Below are positions 26,579 to 35,301 of a stretch of DNA of 64,000 nt, piece by piece. Under the pieces are notes generated by a model that did not search any database, was not told the DNA's origin, and saw only the letters and a program-made list of their open reading frames with translations. The stretch is from Alphaproteobacteria bacterium AO1-B (lineage in GTDB: Bacteria > Pseudomonadota > Alphaproteobacteria > Rhizobiales > Stappiaceae). How positions within the stretch are numbered: the stretch's first letter is position 1; the number at the start of each line of letters is the position of its first letter. Made by a program: the position numbers and the translations under genes. The stretch lies in contig MLAX01000001.1 of the NCBI GenBank assembly GCA_001890945.1, forward strand, positions 1-64,000, written 5' to 3'.

Positions 26579-27178
26579 TCAGGCAGCCTCCTCCCAGCTT
26601 GGATCGTGAGTCTTGTTGGAATCTCCCCCGCCGCCGGAACCGATGGCAGTCCAGACGTCTTGAAGGAACAACACGGTCAGACGGATGAAGAACAAGGCGT
26701 AGCCTGCAAAGAAGGCGACCCGCCCCGGCCATTCAGGCACTTCCAGAATGCCGAAGAAATAGTTGCCGCTTTCGATCGCGTGGATCATGGCAAGATATCC
26801 GGCATAAGTGATCGGGATCACCGCGCACAGTCCGATTATGGCCGCAAGCACATTAAGCCAGACTTGGGCAGCTTTCGGCAACAGGTCCGTTATCACTTCA
26901 ACAGCAATGAAACCGCGATCAGCCGCCACATAGGCCAATGGCAGGATCAAGGCGCCGATCATCAGGTCGCCGACAATCACAACTTCATCCGGGATCTGCA
27001 TTCCGACAAAGGTGCGCAGGACGATGCCGAGCGTGATGTAAACGCACATCCCCAAAATGGCGACAGCGGCAACTGCTATGAACGCTGTTTCCAGCCCGGC
27101 CAGAAGTCTTAAAGGGGAAGAGAACCGGCCCCGCCCGCTGCCAGGCGGGACCGGTTTGCCGGGCGTTACCTTGCCCAT
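26579..27178 (-). CDS. dctQ: TRAP transporter small membrane subunit DctQ (cluster II)
   Basis: A 199-residue protein with four hydrophobic segments between about residues 30 and 175 and the family segment YVAADRGFIAVEVI. Its start overlaps the end of dctP by 13 bases, unlike cluster I where a hairpin separates the two. Residues 1-25 are Pro/Arg-rich and probably cytosolic. Confidence 0.88.
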   Translation of the reverse strand: MGKVTPGKPVPPGSGRGRFSSPLRLLAGLETAFIAVAAVAILGMCVYITLGIVLRTFVGMQIPDEVVIVGDLMIGALILPLAYVAADRGFIAVEVITDLLPKAAQVWLNVLAAIIGLCAVIPITYAGYLAMIHAIESGNYFFGILEVPEWPGRVAFFAGYALFFIRLTVLFLQDVWTAIGSGGGGDSNKTHDPSWEEAA

Positions 27179-28230
27179 GGATAGCCTTTGGTGTTCAGCT
27201 CATCCGCATATTTGTCGACGAGAACGGCGTACTGATCCCAGATCGCCTGGCCGTCATACCCCCGTTCCGTCATGTCAGAGATCCATTCCTGGACATATTT
27301 GTCCGTCATGGCGAGCAACTTCGCGCGTTCAGCCTCGTCCAGCGCAACCACGGGCACCTGACGGCCGATTTCGCCGCTGGCAAGGCCGGCTTTCACATCA
27401 TTGATGGTCTCGATCTGAATACGGGCGAACTCGTCGATCATCTGGGACCCGGCAGTCATGATCGCGTTCTGATACTCTGCAGGCAGGTCTTCCCAGACAT
27501 CCTTGTTCATGACCAGGGCAAAGCCGCCGACCTGGCCCCAGTTGGCCTCGGTGATGTGATCGATAATCTCATAATGCCGGAACGCGCGGTTGGTGTAGTA
27601 GTAGCCAGCAGCACAGTCGACCAGACCGGAATCCAGTGCCTGATACACCTTGTCAAAGGTCATGTTGACGACATTGGCACCAAGCTCATTAAGCGCTTTG
27701 CCGACCGTTCCGGTTGCCCGAATAGTGAGGCCCTTAAAGTCGTCAGCCGTTTCGATCTTATGATCGCCGGTGCACTCAAACTGGGTACCTGTAGAAGTGA
27801 AGTTGCTTAGGAAGACAACGTTTTCTTTCGCAAGAAAGTCCTGGAGCTGTGCGTTCGTGGTCATCAGCTCGTGCATCGCTCTTAGGCCGACCCAAGTGTC
27901 GGACGAGGATATGGGCAGGTCGCCGATTGCAAGGCCTTGAAGCTGCTTGGGCGAATAGGGTGCAATGACGGTTCCCATGTCGGCAGCGCCAGCGGCAACT
28001 CCGTTCAGCACGGCTGACCATTTCAGGAGGGCGCCGCCCCAATGCACGTCGAAGGTCAGCTGGCCTTCCGTCATACGGCTCGCTTCATCGAGGAAATACT
28101 GCAGGGCCTTGGCTCTGGCGCCCCGGTTTGGGCCGGCTTCGGAATAGCGCAGCATGGTTTCAGCGGATGCCACGCCTGCCATGGCGATGGTCAAGCCCAG
28201 ACCCATAAGGGCCGACTTCATGGAAATCAT
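27166..28230 (-). CDS. dctP: TRAP transporter periplasmic binding protein DctP (cluster II)
   Basis: A 354-residue solute receptor. The start ATG 28230 is chosen because GGGAGGAGA lies just before it; an ORF start 48 bases upstream has none. Residues 1-23 form a signal peptide (MISMKSALMGLGLTIAMAGV, cleaved at ASA-E). The Arg in LTIRATGTVG is the likely carboxylate ligand. It is only weakly similar to the cluster I receptor, so the two transporters probably import different acids. It lies next to an alpha-methylacyl-CoA racemase-like gene. Confidence 0.92.
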   Translation of the reverse strand: MISMKSALMGLGLTIAMAGVASAETMLRYSEAGPNRGARAKALQYFLDEASRMTEGQLTFDVHWGGALLKWSAVLNGVAAGAADMGTVIAPYSPKQLQGLAIGDLPISSSDTWVGLRAMHELMTTNAQLQDFLAKENVVFLSNFTSTGTQFECTGDHKIETADDFKGLTIRATGTVGKALNELGANVVNMTFDKVYQALDSGLVDCAAGYYYTNRAFRHYEIIDHITEANWGQVGGFALVMNKDVWEDLPAEYQNAIMTAGSQMIDEFARIQIETINDVKAGLASGEIGRQVPVVALDEAERAKLLAMTDKYVQEWISDMTERGYDGQAIWDQYAVLVDKYADELNTKGYPWAR

Positions 28231-28319
28231 CTTTGTCTCCTCCCGTGTTCGGACCGGGCCAAATAGGTGCCGATCCATGCGGCCTGCGTGTATTCGCCGC
28301 GTTTGCTACCTCACAACTC

Positions 28320-28380
28320 AATACATTTGGTCTATTATTATAAGTATACGAATTATACGCATATTATATAATTGCGCAAG
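28320..28380. promoter_or_regulatory. AT-rich promoter region of the cluster II TRAP operon
   Basis: An AT-rich island in GC-rich surroundings, 90-150 bp upstream of dctP. It includes ATACGC and the 8-bp palindrome TTGCGCAA at 28372-28379. Read on the minus strand this gives CTTGCGCAAT, close to the CTTGCGAAT found between the divergent SDR and thioesterase genes (31930-31955), so it may be a site for the MarR-type regulators of this cluster. The match is short. Confidence 0.4.
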
Positions 28381-28423
28381 TGTGACTACCGCGGAGCCAG
28401 GCCCTGCTATTCAGCGTGTTGAG

Positions 28424-29569
28424 TTAGATTGCGTTGCGGTTCTTCTGAACCGGCGCGTCTTCGTCAGCCACTCCCCAGTCCTGCAGCACCGACCCGTTAT
28501 GTTCGCCGATGAGCGGTGGCCGGGACGGCAATGTGGCTTTGGCGTTCTGAAAACGCGGGGCAGGGGCCGGTTGAACAATGCCGTCTCGCTCTACAAACGT
28601 CTCGCGTGCCGCATTGTGTGCATGAGCGGGCGCTTCTTCCAGGTCCAGAATGGGTGCAAAACAGATGTCCGTTCTTTCAAACAGCTGACACCAATGATCG
28701 CGTGGATGTGCGCCGATGATGCTTTCAAACCGGCGCCGGATGTCCGGCCATTGGCGGGTGTCATGGCGGTCGCCGATGTCTTCTTCGTCAAGCTTCAGCA
28801 AATGCAGGAACAGCTGCCAGAACTTTTCCTCGATCGGTGCGATCGACACCCACTTGCCATCGGAACACTTGTAAACGCCGTAATAGGGTGCCGTGCCGTC
28901 CAATCGGTTGCTGGCCCGGCGGTTTTGCCAGCGATTGTTGGCGAGCCACATATAAACCGGTGCCATCAAAGCGGCAGTTCCGTCTGAAATGGCGGCATCA
29001 ATCACATCGCCTTCACCGGTTGTTCTGGCCCTCAGCAAGGCGCACACAATGCCAAAAGCGAGGAACATGCCGCCGCCGCCATAATCTCCGAGGAGATTGA
29101 GCGGTGGCACCGGATCGCGCCCCTCCTCTCCAAAGGACCAAAGGGCCCCGGACAGCGAGATGTAATTCATGTCGTGACCGGCTGCATGTGCCAAGGGACC
29201 GGTTTGGCCCCAGCCGGTCATGCGGGCGTAAACAAGCGCCGGGTTGCGGGCAAGACATACGTCCGGGCCAAGACCGAGCCGTTCCATAACGCCGGGGCGA
29301 AAGCCTTCGACAACAGCATCTGCCTTTTCGATCAGCTTGATCGCGGTTTCAACGGCTACAGGATCTTTCAAATCAAGCGTGATGGATTTACGGCCACGGG
29401 CAACACTGTTTTTCCGCTGTTCGTCAATGCCTTCAATATCCGGCGCTCCGGTCGGTTCCCGGTCAATCCGCAGGATCTCGGCCCCCATATCGGCAAGCAT
29501 CATGCAGCCGTAGGGGCCCGGCCCAATACCCGCAAACTCAACGATCTTCACACCGTGAAGTGGCCCCAT
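28424..29569 (-). CDS. Family III CoA-transferase / alpha-methylacyl-CoA racemase-like protein
   Basis: A 381-residue protein of the CaiB/AMACR superfamily. The start MGPLHGVKIVEFAGIGPGPY and MLADMGAEILRIDRE resemble alpha-methylacyl-CoA racemases more than formyl-CoA transferases; GHDMNYISLSGAL (His) and GEGDVIDAAISDGTAALM (Asp) fit the racemase His/Asp region. A racemase converts (2R)- to (2S)-2-methylacyl-CoA so that dehydrogenases can act. It lies 33 bp after the MarR gene in the same direction. A plain CoA-transferase role cannot be excluded. Confidence 0.82.
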   Translation of the reverse strand: MGPLHGVKIVEFAGIGPGPYGCMMLADMGAEILRIDREPTGAPDIEGIDEQRKNSVARGRKSITLDLKDPVAVETAIKLIEKADAVVEGFRPGVMERLGLGPDVCLARNPALVYARMTGWGQTGPLAHAAGHDMNYISLSGALWSFGEEGRDPVPPLNLLGDYGGGGMFLAFGIVCALLRARTTGEGDVIDAAISDGTAALMAPVYMWLANNRWQNRRASNRLDGTAPYYGVYKCSDGKWVSIAPIEEKFWQLFLHLLKLDEEDIGDRHDTRQWPDIRRRFESIIGAHPRDHWCQLFERTDICFAPILDLEEAPAHAHNAARETFVERDGIVQPAPAPRFQNAKATLPSRPPLIGEHNGSVLQDWGVADEDAPVQKNRNAI

Positions 29570-29602
29570 CCCCAGTCCTCCCAGACTTTGTTATCGCCGC
29601 GC

Positions 29603-30049
29603 TCAGCCGGCATCTTTGTTCAGTGTTTCAAGCAGGTTCTGCCGCACCGCTTGCAGGTTGGACAGCAAAACGTGAATGCTGGTTTCCGGCAAGCCCTTGA
29701 AGGACGCGCCATCTACTTCGGCGCTGCATTCATCCATGATTTTTTCCAAAGGCCGGGCCTCGTCCGTGAGACATACCCGCTTCGCGCGCCGGTCGATCGG
29801 ATCGGCCCGGCGCTCAACAAGACCGCGCGCTTCCAATCGGTCGATAAGACCACCGACAGTCACCGTGCCGACATCCATGCGGCGCGCAATGTCTGACTGG
29901 GTCAGCTTGTCTTCGGCAAGTAGGTTTAAAAGCACCCGTGCCTGGGACATGGTCAGTCCGTAGGGAGCGATGAGGCGATCGAACAGAAGGCCGCGAAACC
30001 GGGCAATGTCTTGAAAGATCGATTTGCAGGCCGCGAGCGTTGCATCCAT
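29603..30049 (-). CDS. MarR-family regulator (cluster II, copy 1)
   Basis: A 148-residue winged-helix regulator. The DNA-binding part includes LTQSDIARRMDVGTVTVGGL, followed by the wing DPIDRRAKRVCLTDEA. ATG 30049 has GGGAGGA just upstream and is preferred over one 42 bases earlier. It is a clear paralogue of the regulator at 41149. Encoded inside the minus-strand operon between the hydratase and the racemase-like gene, it probably binds an acyl-CoA or aromatic-acid-like ligand and represses the cluster. Confidence 0.9.
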   Translation of the reverse strand: MDATLAACKSIFQDIARFRGLLFDRLIAPYGLTMSQARVLLNLLAEDKLTQSDIARRMDVGTVTVGGLIDRLEARGLVERRADPIDRRAKRVCLTDEARPLEKIMDECSAEVDGASFKGLPETSIHVLLSNLQAVRQNLLETLNKDAG

Positions 30050-30068
30050 TTCGCGTCCTCCCTCTTTG

Positions 30069-30929
30069 TTATCCCAGCTCGACGCATCCATTGTTCAACA
30101 CCACCGTATCGCGCTCCAGAACCTTGGACCGAAAAGAGACAACGCCGCCATCCTGCCACATCTCCGTCCGGATGGTTTCACCTGGATAGACCGGGCTTGA
30201 AAACCGCAATTTCAAGGATTTTAAACGGGTCGTGTCATATCCGCAGAAGCTGCGCAGAACCGCATGTCCGGCGATCCCCAAAGTACAAAGGCCATGGAGG
30301 ATCGGCGCTTTGAACCCCGCTGCCGCGGCCACCTTTGGGTCGGCATGCAGCGGATTGGGGTCGCCGGACAAGCGGTACAGCAGCGCTGCATGCGGCCTTG
30401 TGGGGAGGTCACACACAGCGCAGGGCGCGCGTTCAGGTACTTCGTGCGGTTGCGGCTGTGGGCCTGGTGCCCCACCAAAACCGCCATCTCCGCGCGCAAA
30501 GGTGGTTGACGACAAAGTGGCGAGCTTGTCGCCGGTGGTTTTGTCGACGAGATATCGTTCGGAATAGATCAGCGCGCCCTTATCCGCCCCCTTGTCGAGA
30601 ACGCGGGTGATACGAGTGCGGGCTGTGACAGTCGCAGATTTCGGCAGAGGCTTGTGCCAGCGAATGCCTTGTTCCCCATGCAGGATCTTGCGCCAGTCGA
30701 TGCCCGTCTCGGGATCGCGCAGCCAGAAACCTGGACCGGCCAGCACAACGGCCATGGTTGGCACAGCCTTGAAATCGGCTTCCTCGAAAACGAAGGGCAG
30801 TTGCCCCTCGTCGATCGGGTCATGGCCATATCCGACGCCAAGGGCATAGGTGATGCTGTCCTTGATTGAGTAGGTTTGTTCAACCTCCTCGAAGGGCCAG
30901 GCCATCAGCTTGTCATAGTCGATGGCCAT
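30069..30929 (-). CDS. MaoC-type (R)-specific enoyl-CoA hydratase, double hot-dog
   Basis: A 286-residue protein with two hot-dog repeats, like the hydratase 2 part of peroxisomal multifunctional enzyme MFE-2. The catalytic repeat is the second one, with YRLSGDPNPLHADP holding the Asp/His pair, followed by APILHGLCT. It converts trans-2-enoyl-CoA to (3R)-hydroxyacyl-CoA. Its start codon overlaps the stop of the SDR gene (TGATG), so the hydratase and dehydrogenase of the same two-step unit are co-translated, as they are fused in MFE-2. Confidence 0.9.
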   Translation of the reverse strand: MAIDYDKLMAWPFEEVEQTYSIKDSITYALGVGYGHDPIDEGQLPFVFEEADFKAVPTMAVVLAGPGFWLRDPETGIDWRKILHGEQGIRWHKPLPKSATVTARTRITRVLDKGADKGALIYSERYLVDKTTGDKLATLSSTTFARGDGGFGGAPGPQPQPHEVPERAPCAVCDLPTRPHAALLYRLSGDPNPLHADPKVAAAAGFKAPILHGLCTLGIAGHAVLRSFCGYDTTRLKSLKLRFSSPVYPGETIRTEMWQDGGVVSFRSKVLERDTVVLNNGCVELG

Positions 30930-31849
30930 CAGACCGGATCCCAGCAGAACACGTCGGCTGAGCGCTCAAGGGGCACAAGTGTGCTGGAAAAAGCCGGGAA
31001 TGCGTGTTCGAGAATGGATTCCGGAGTCCAGCCGTCGGGACGCGCCATGGACCGGATCGGCCGGGGTTGGCTGAGCAGCATGACCTCGCTGCCCCGGGAA
31101 ACAAAGACTTGGCCGCTAACGTTCTGGGCGGCATCTGAGGCAAGAGCTGCAACCAGCGGCGCGACCTTTGCCGGTGTCATGCTCTTCAGGCGCTCAACCC
31201 GGATGCGCTCTTCTTCGGACTTGATCGGGATGGTGCCGATCAGGCGGCTCCAGGCAAAAGGCCCGATCGCGTTGGATGTCACATTGTAGCGCGCCATGTC
31301 GAGCGCGATGGACCGTGATAGGCCGACCATGCCAAGTTTTGCGGCGGCATAGTTGGCCTGACCGAAGTTACCGATCAATCCGGACGTGGATGTCATGTGA
31401 ATCATGCGGCCGGATTGCTGCTCCCGGAACACGGTCGCGGCGGCGCGGCTGACATTGTAGGCACCTTTCAGGTGGACGGCGATCACCTGATCCCACTCGT
31501 CTTCGGTCATCTTGTGAAAGATCGCGTCCCGGACAATGCCGGCGTTGTTGACCACGATGTCGAGCTTGCCGAAGTTTTCGATTGCCTGATCAACCATGCC
31601 GTGCGCTGCCGCTGAATCCGTGACGCTGTCGTAGTTGGCAACGGCCTTGCCGCCAGCGGCCGTGATTTCGTTGACGACCTCAGTTGCCGGGAGCGCATCC
31701 TCGCCTTCGCCGCCGCCAGTTCCGCCAAGGTCATTGACGACAACGCAGGCACCCTTTTGAGCCATCAAAAGAGCAATCTCGCGGCCAACACCGCGGCCCG
31801 CGCCGGTGACAATTGCAACTTTTCCATCCAGCAAAGCTTTGTCAGACAT
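30929..31849 (-). CDS. SDR dehydrogenase, MFE-2-like (3R)-hydroxyacyl-CoA dehydrogenase
   Basis: A 306-residue classical short-chain dehydrogenase. TGAGRGVGREIA is the NAD(P) motif, NNAG follows near residue 95, and YAAAKLG carries the catalytic Tyr and Lys. The segment VNDLGGTGGGEG after the second strand is characteristic of the MFE-2/17beta-HSD4 dehydrogenase group, which oxidises (3R)-hydroxyacyl-CoA. The third codon's ATG (31849) is used because GAGGG then sits at the right distance. It heads the minus-strand operon, divergent from the thioesterase gene. Confidence 0.9.
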   Translation of the reverse strand: MSDKALLDGKVAIVTGAGRGVGREIALLMAQKGACVVVNDLGGTGGGEGEDALPATEVVNEITAAGGKAVANYDSVTDSAAAHGMVDQAIENFGKLDIVVNNAGIVRDAIFHKMTEDEWDQVIAVHLKGAYNVSRAAATVFREQQSGRMIHMTSTSGLIGNFGQANYAAAKLGMVGLSRSIALDMARYNVTSNAIGPFAWSRLIGTIPIKSEEERIRVERLKSMTPAKVAPLVAALASDAAQNVSGQVFVSRGSEVMLLSQPRPIRSMARPDGWTPESILEHAFPAFSSTLVPLERSADVFCWDPV

Positions 31850-31929
31850 TCCCATCCCTCAGTACTTCGGCCTCAAAATCGGGCAATTGCGGCGCGTAAG
31901 TAGATATGCCGCCAAACTTGTATCGCAGA

Positions 31930-31955
31930 TTAATAATACGCTTGCGAATAATAAT
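31930..31955. promoter_or_regulatory. MarR-type operator candidate between divergent operons
   Basis: TTAATAATACGC-TT-GCGAATAATAAT is an imperfect palindrome matching at 8 of 12 positions per arm, in an AT-rich patch between the SDR (minus) and thioesterase (plus) genes. One bound dimer could control both operons. The core ACGCTTGC recurs exactly at 41721-41728, upstream of the operon next to the second MarR gene. Confidence 0.55.
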
Positions 31956-32048
31956 CAAGACATATAATATCCGGTTGGAAGGCGATGCTTCGGACGGCGG
32001 CTATCCTGAATCGTTGCGAAGGCCGGAGCTGTGAGAGCGGGAGAAATC

Positions 32049-32462
32049 ATGACCCTTGCCGAGACATCGGGGCCAATAGGGGAGTTCAACAAGCATGTCG
32101 GGTTTGAGCTGACCGAATGGCAGCGCAATCATGCGTGTGTCGAGGTCGAGATCGACAGCTACCATACCAATGTCATGGGCGTGACCCATGGCGGTGTTTT
32201 AGTGAGTGCGCTCGATTTTGCATGCGGCATGGCCGGCTGTTATCGCCCGCCCCCGGAGCCGCGTTTTTACTGCATGACATTGACATTAAACACGAATTTC
32301 ATCGCGCCAATGCGCAAAGGGTTGCTGCGGGCACATGGCCGCCGGATTGGCGGGGGGCGGTCCGTGTTTTTTGCCGAAGGGGAAATTGTGCTGCCGGACG
32401 GCACTCTGATCGCCACCGCGTCGGGCGCGTTCAAGCTGTTTGACCGGAAGCCGAAAGCATAA
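32049..32462 (+). CDS. PaaI-like acyl-CoA thioesterase
   Basis: A 137-residue hot-dog thioesterase. VTHGGVLVSALDFACG matches the PaaI-type signature (H-G-G then Asp), and the ending IATASGAFKLF is typical. ATG 32049 follows GCGGGAGA. It heads the plus-strand operon of cluster II and may release CoA from dead-end acyl-CoAs. The acyl group is unknown. Confidence 0.85.
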   Translation: MTLAETSGPIGEFNKHVGFELTEWQRNHACVEVEIDSYHTNVMGVTHGGVLVSALDFACGMAGCYRPPPEPRFYCMTLTLNTNFIAPMRKGLLRAHGRRIGGGRSVFFAEGEIVLPDGTLIATASGAFKLFDRKPKA

Positions 32463-32491
32463 GCGCTGAAAGGCGCGCGAGGAGGAGCATC

Positions 32492-33979
32492 ATGGACTTG
32501 GGAATTCTGGCCTTTGGCGGCTACTTGCCGCAAAGCCGGTTGCAACGTGCTGAGATCAGCAAGATGCACGGCTGGTACAATCCGGGCTTGAAGGGATTGG
32601 CAAAGGGCGAGCGTACCATCGCCAATTGGGATGAAGACGCCATCACCATGGCGGTCGAAGCGTCCAGGGACTGCCTGACCGGGCTCGACCGCTCCGAGAT
32701 TTCTGCAGTCTTTATGGCATCGACCAGCTTTCCGTTCGATGACCGACAGAATGCCGGGGTGGTTGCCGATGCGCTGAACCTCAAAAGCCAACTGATGACG
32801 CTCGATCTGGCAGCCTCTCAGCGCGCGGGCAGTTCCGGATTGTCGGTCGCCTTGCAAGCGGCCTCTGGTGCCGAAGGACCAATTCTTTTTACCGCCTCCG
32901 AACAACGTAAGACCAAGGCCGCGAGCCCGCAGGAGATGACCTATGGCGATGGTGCCGCGGCGGTTCTGGTCGGCAAAGGCGAAGTGATTGCGAAATTCAT
33001 TGGGGCGCACACCGTATCTGCCGACTTTGTCGATCATTTCCGGGGATCTGGTCACGCGTATGACTATGCCTGGGAGGAGCGCTGGCTGCGGGATGATGGC
33101 TATTTGAAGATCGTGCCTGACGCGATCAAAGCCGTGCTTGATAAAACAGGCACTGCGGCAAGCGATGTCACGACATTTTGCTTCCCGGCCGCCATGAAGC
33201 GGGTCGCCAGCATGCTCGCCAAGAAGGTGGGCCTTGCGGACGAGGCCGTTGCCGACAATCTCCAAGCGACTTGCGGGGAAGCGGGGGCCGCCCATCCGGT
33301 CATTATGCTGGTGCACGCTTTGGAAACCGCAAGACCGGCCGACAAAATCCTTGTGACCGGCTTTGGCCAGGGGTGCGATGCTTTGATCTTCGAAGTGACG
33401 GACGCCATCGAAAAGCTTGCACCGAGAACCGCTGTTTCCGGCCATCTGGCCCGCCGCCGGGCGGACACCAACTACGCCCGCTTTCTAACCGTCAACGGCC
33501 TGGTCACGATGGAAGAGGGCATAAGGGCGGAGGTCGATAAACAGACCGGCCTGTCCACCCACTATCGAAACCGGGATATGGCACAGCGCATGATCGGAGG
33601 GTGCTGCAGTGAATGCGGCACACTGCAGTTCCCCAAAAGCAATGTTTGCGTCAATCCGAATTGCGGTGCCATCGGCACGCAGGAAGACCACGCGTTTGCA
33701 GACAAAAAGGCCCGGCTGAATTCCTTCACGGCCGACCGGCTGACCTTCTCTCCGGACCCGCCCGCCTATTACGGCATGATCCAGTTCGAGGACGGCGGCC
33801 GGTTGATGGCCGACTTCACAGACATTGATCCGGACCAGGAACTGGCCGTCGGCATGCCCATGAAGCTGATGTTCCGAGTGAAGGACTACGACAGGAACCG
33901 TGGATTCCGCCGGTACTTCTGGAAGGCAACGCCAGACAATGATGATCAGGCCAGCGCGCTCGCCGAAGCGGCCGAATAA
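32492..33979 (+). CDS. HMG-CoA-synthase-like protein fused to a DUF35 Zn-ribbon/OB domain
   Basis: A 495-residue fusion. Residues 1 to about 325 have the thiolase fold of HMG-CoA synthase (start MDLGILAFGGYLPQSRL). Residues about 365-480 are a DUF35 domain with a zinc ribbon C372-x2-C375 ... C386-x4-C391 and an OB fold. The expected catalytic residues are gone: the nucleophilic Cys aligns with Q110 (AASQRAGSSG), the general-base Glu with T78, and the His region reads FCFPAA (229-234). It is therefore unlikely to be an ordinary synthase. It lies 12 bp before an SCPx-type thiolase, like the thiolase/HMGCS/DUF35 gene trio of archaea. It may be a scaffold or an aldolase-like partner. Confidence 0.8.
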   Translation: MDLGILAFGGYLPQSRLQRAEISKMHGWYNPGLKGLAKGERTIANWDEDAITMAVEASRDCLTGLDRSEISAVFMASTSFPFDDRQNAGVVADALNLKSQLMTLDLAASQRAGSSGLSVALQAASGAEGPILFTASEQRKTKAASPQEMTYGDGAAAVLVGKGEVIAKFIGAHTVSADFVDHFRGSGHAYDYAWEERWLRDDGYLKIVPDAIKAVLDKTGTAASDVTTFCFPAAMKRVASMLAKKVGLADEAVADNLQATCGEAGAAHPVIMLVHALETARPADKILVTGFGQGCDALIFEVTDAIEKLAPRTAVSGHLARRRADTNYARFLTVNGLVTMEEGIRAEVDKQTGLSTHYRNRDMAQRMIGGCCSECGTLQFPKSNVCVNPNCGAIGTQEDHAFADKKARLNSFTADRLTFSPDPPAYYGMIQFEDGGRLMADFTDIDPDQELAVGMPMKLMFRVKDYDRNRGFRRYFWKATPDNDDQASALAEAAE

Positions 33980-33991
33980 GGAGGAAAAAAC

Positions 33992-35197
33992 ATGGCATCT
34001 GGAATTAGAGACAAGGTCGCCATTCTCGGCATGGGCTGTTCACAGTTTGGCGAGCGCTGGAGCGACAATGCCGATGATCTGATGATCGAAGCGTTCACCG
34101 AGGCGCTCGGCGACGCAGGCATTGAGAAAAACCAGATCGATGCCGCTTGGCTCGGGACGGCCATTGAGGAGCAGCACGTCGGCAAGTCCGCCGTTCCCTT
34201 GTCGATGGCGCTGCGTTTGCCGAATATTCCGGTCACGCGCGTTGAAAACTACTGTGCCTCCGGCTCGGAGGCTTTCCGGGGTGCCGTTTATGCTGTCGCA
34301 GCCGGGGCGGCCGACATCGCGCTGGCTCTTGGTGTCGAGAAGCTGAAGGATACTGGTTACGGCGGTTTGCCTCAGCGCAACCGGGGCTCGGTGAATGATC
34401 TTTTCTGGGCGAACGTGTCCGCGCCTGGATCCTTCGCACAGCTCGCATCCGCGTATCGCGCCAAACATGGCATTGACGCCGGTGATCTGAAACGCGCGAT
34501 GGCGCATATCTCTGTCAAAAGCCACGACAATGGCGCGCGCAATCCCAAGGCCCACCTGCGCAACCGGATTGATGAAGACAAGGTGCTGAATGCCCCGATG
34601 ATCGCAGAGCCGCTGGGTCTGTTCGATTGCTGCGGCGTGTCTGACGGTTCGGCCTGTGCCATCGTGACCACACCGGAAATCGCTAAGTCCCTTGGTAAAC
34701 ATGACCTCATTACCGTGAAGGCCTTGCAGCTTGCGGCTTCGAACGGACTGGAAGCGCAGCACAATTCCTGGGACGGCAGCCACTTCGTGACGACGCGCAA
34801 ATGCGCCGAGCGGGCTTACAAGGAAGCCGGCATCACCAACCCGCGCGATCAGATTAGCCTGTTTGAAGTGCATGACTGCTTTTCAATCACCGAGCTGGTG
34901 ACAATGGAAGACCTTTTCATCTCACCGGAAGGCGGCGCTGTGAAGGACATCATGGACGGTTTTTATGATGCCGACGGCAAGGTCCCCTGCCAGATCGATG
35001 GCGGCCTTAAATGCTTTGGCCACCCGATCGGAGCGTCGGGTCTCCGGATGATTTACGAAATGTATCTGCAGCTTCAGGGCCGGGCGGGCGACCGCCAGCG
35101 CAAGGAAGAACCAGTCTTCGGCATGACGCACAATCTGGGCGGTTTCCCGCACCAGAACGTCTGCTCTTTGGCAATCGTCGGAAAGATGGGGGCGTAA
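33992..35197 (+). CDS. SCPx-type thiolase
   Basis: A 401-residue thiolase of the SCP-x/acetyl-CoA acetyltransferase-like group. The nucleophile is C88 in VENYCASGSEAF, with EVHDCFSITEL (His) and CFGHPIGASGLRMI (Cys, His) completing the site. This group cleaves 3-oxoacyl-CoAs, including 2-methyl-branched and sterol-side-chain ones. AAGGAGG precedes the start, 12 bp behind the HMGCS/DUF35 fusion, so the two proteins probably form a complex. Confidence 0.9.
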   Translation: MASGIRDKVAILGMGCSQFGERWSDNADDLMIEAFTEALGDAGIEKNQIDAAWLGTAIEEQHVGKSAVPLSMALRLPNIPVTRVENYCASGSEAFRGAVYAVAAGAADIALALGVEKLKDTGYGGLPQRNRGSVNDLFWANVSAPGSFAQLASAYRAKHGIDAGDLKRAMAHISVKSHDNGARNPKAHLRNRIDEDKVLNAPMIAEPLGLFDCCGVSDGSACAIVTTPEIAKSLGKHDLITVKALQLAASNGLEAQHNSWDGSHFVTTRKCAERAYKEAGITNPRDQISLFEVHDCFSITELVTMEDLFISPEGGAVKDIMDGFYDADGKVPCQIDGGLKCFGHPIGASGLRMIYEMYLQLQGRAGDRQRKEEPVFGMTHNLGGFPHQNVCSLAIVGKMGA

Positions 35198-35301
35198 GCG
35201 CCGCCATCGCGATGGCAGGGCCCAGTGACTGATACCTCGCCGGGCCTTGTCACAGCAGTTCGGCAGAAGTGCCGGCTGCAAAAGCGTCCTGGGGAGGAGC
35301 A

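Noticed and set aside
32267..33445. A 392-residue minus-strand frame opposite the HMGCS-like gene
   Set aside because: The plus-strand product has clear domains over the whole region. The reverse product has none.
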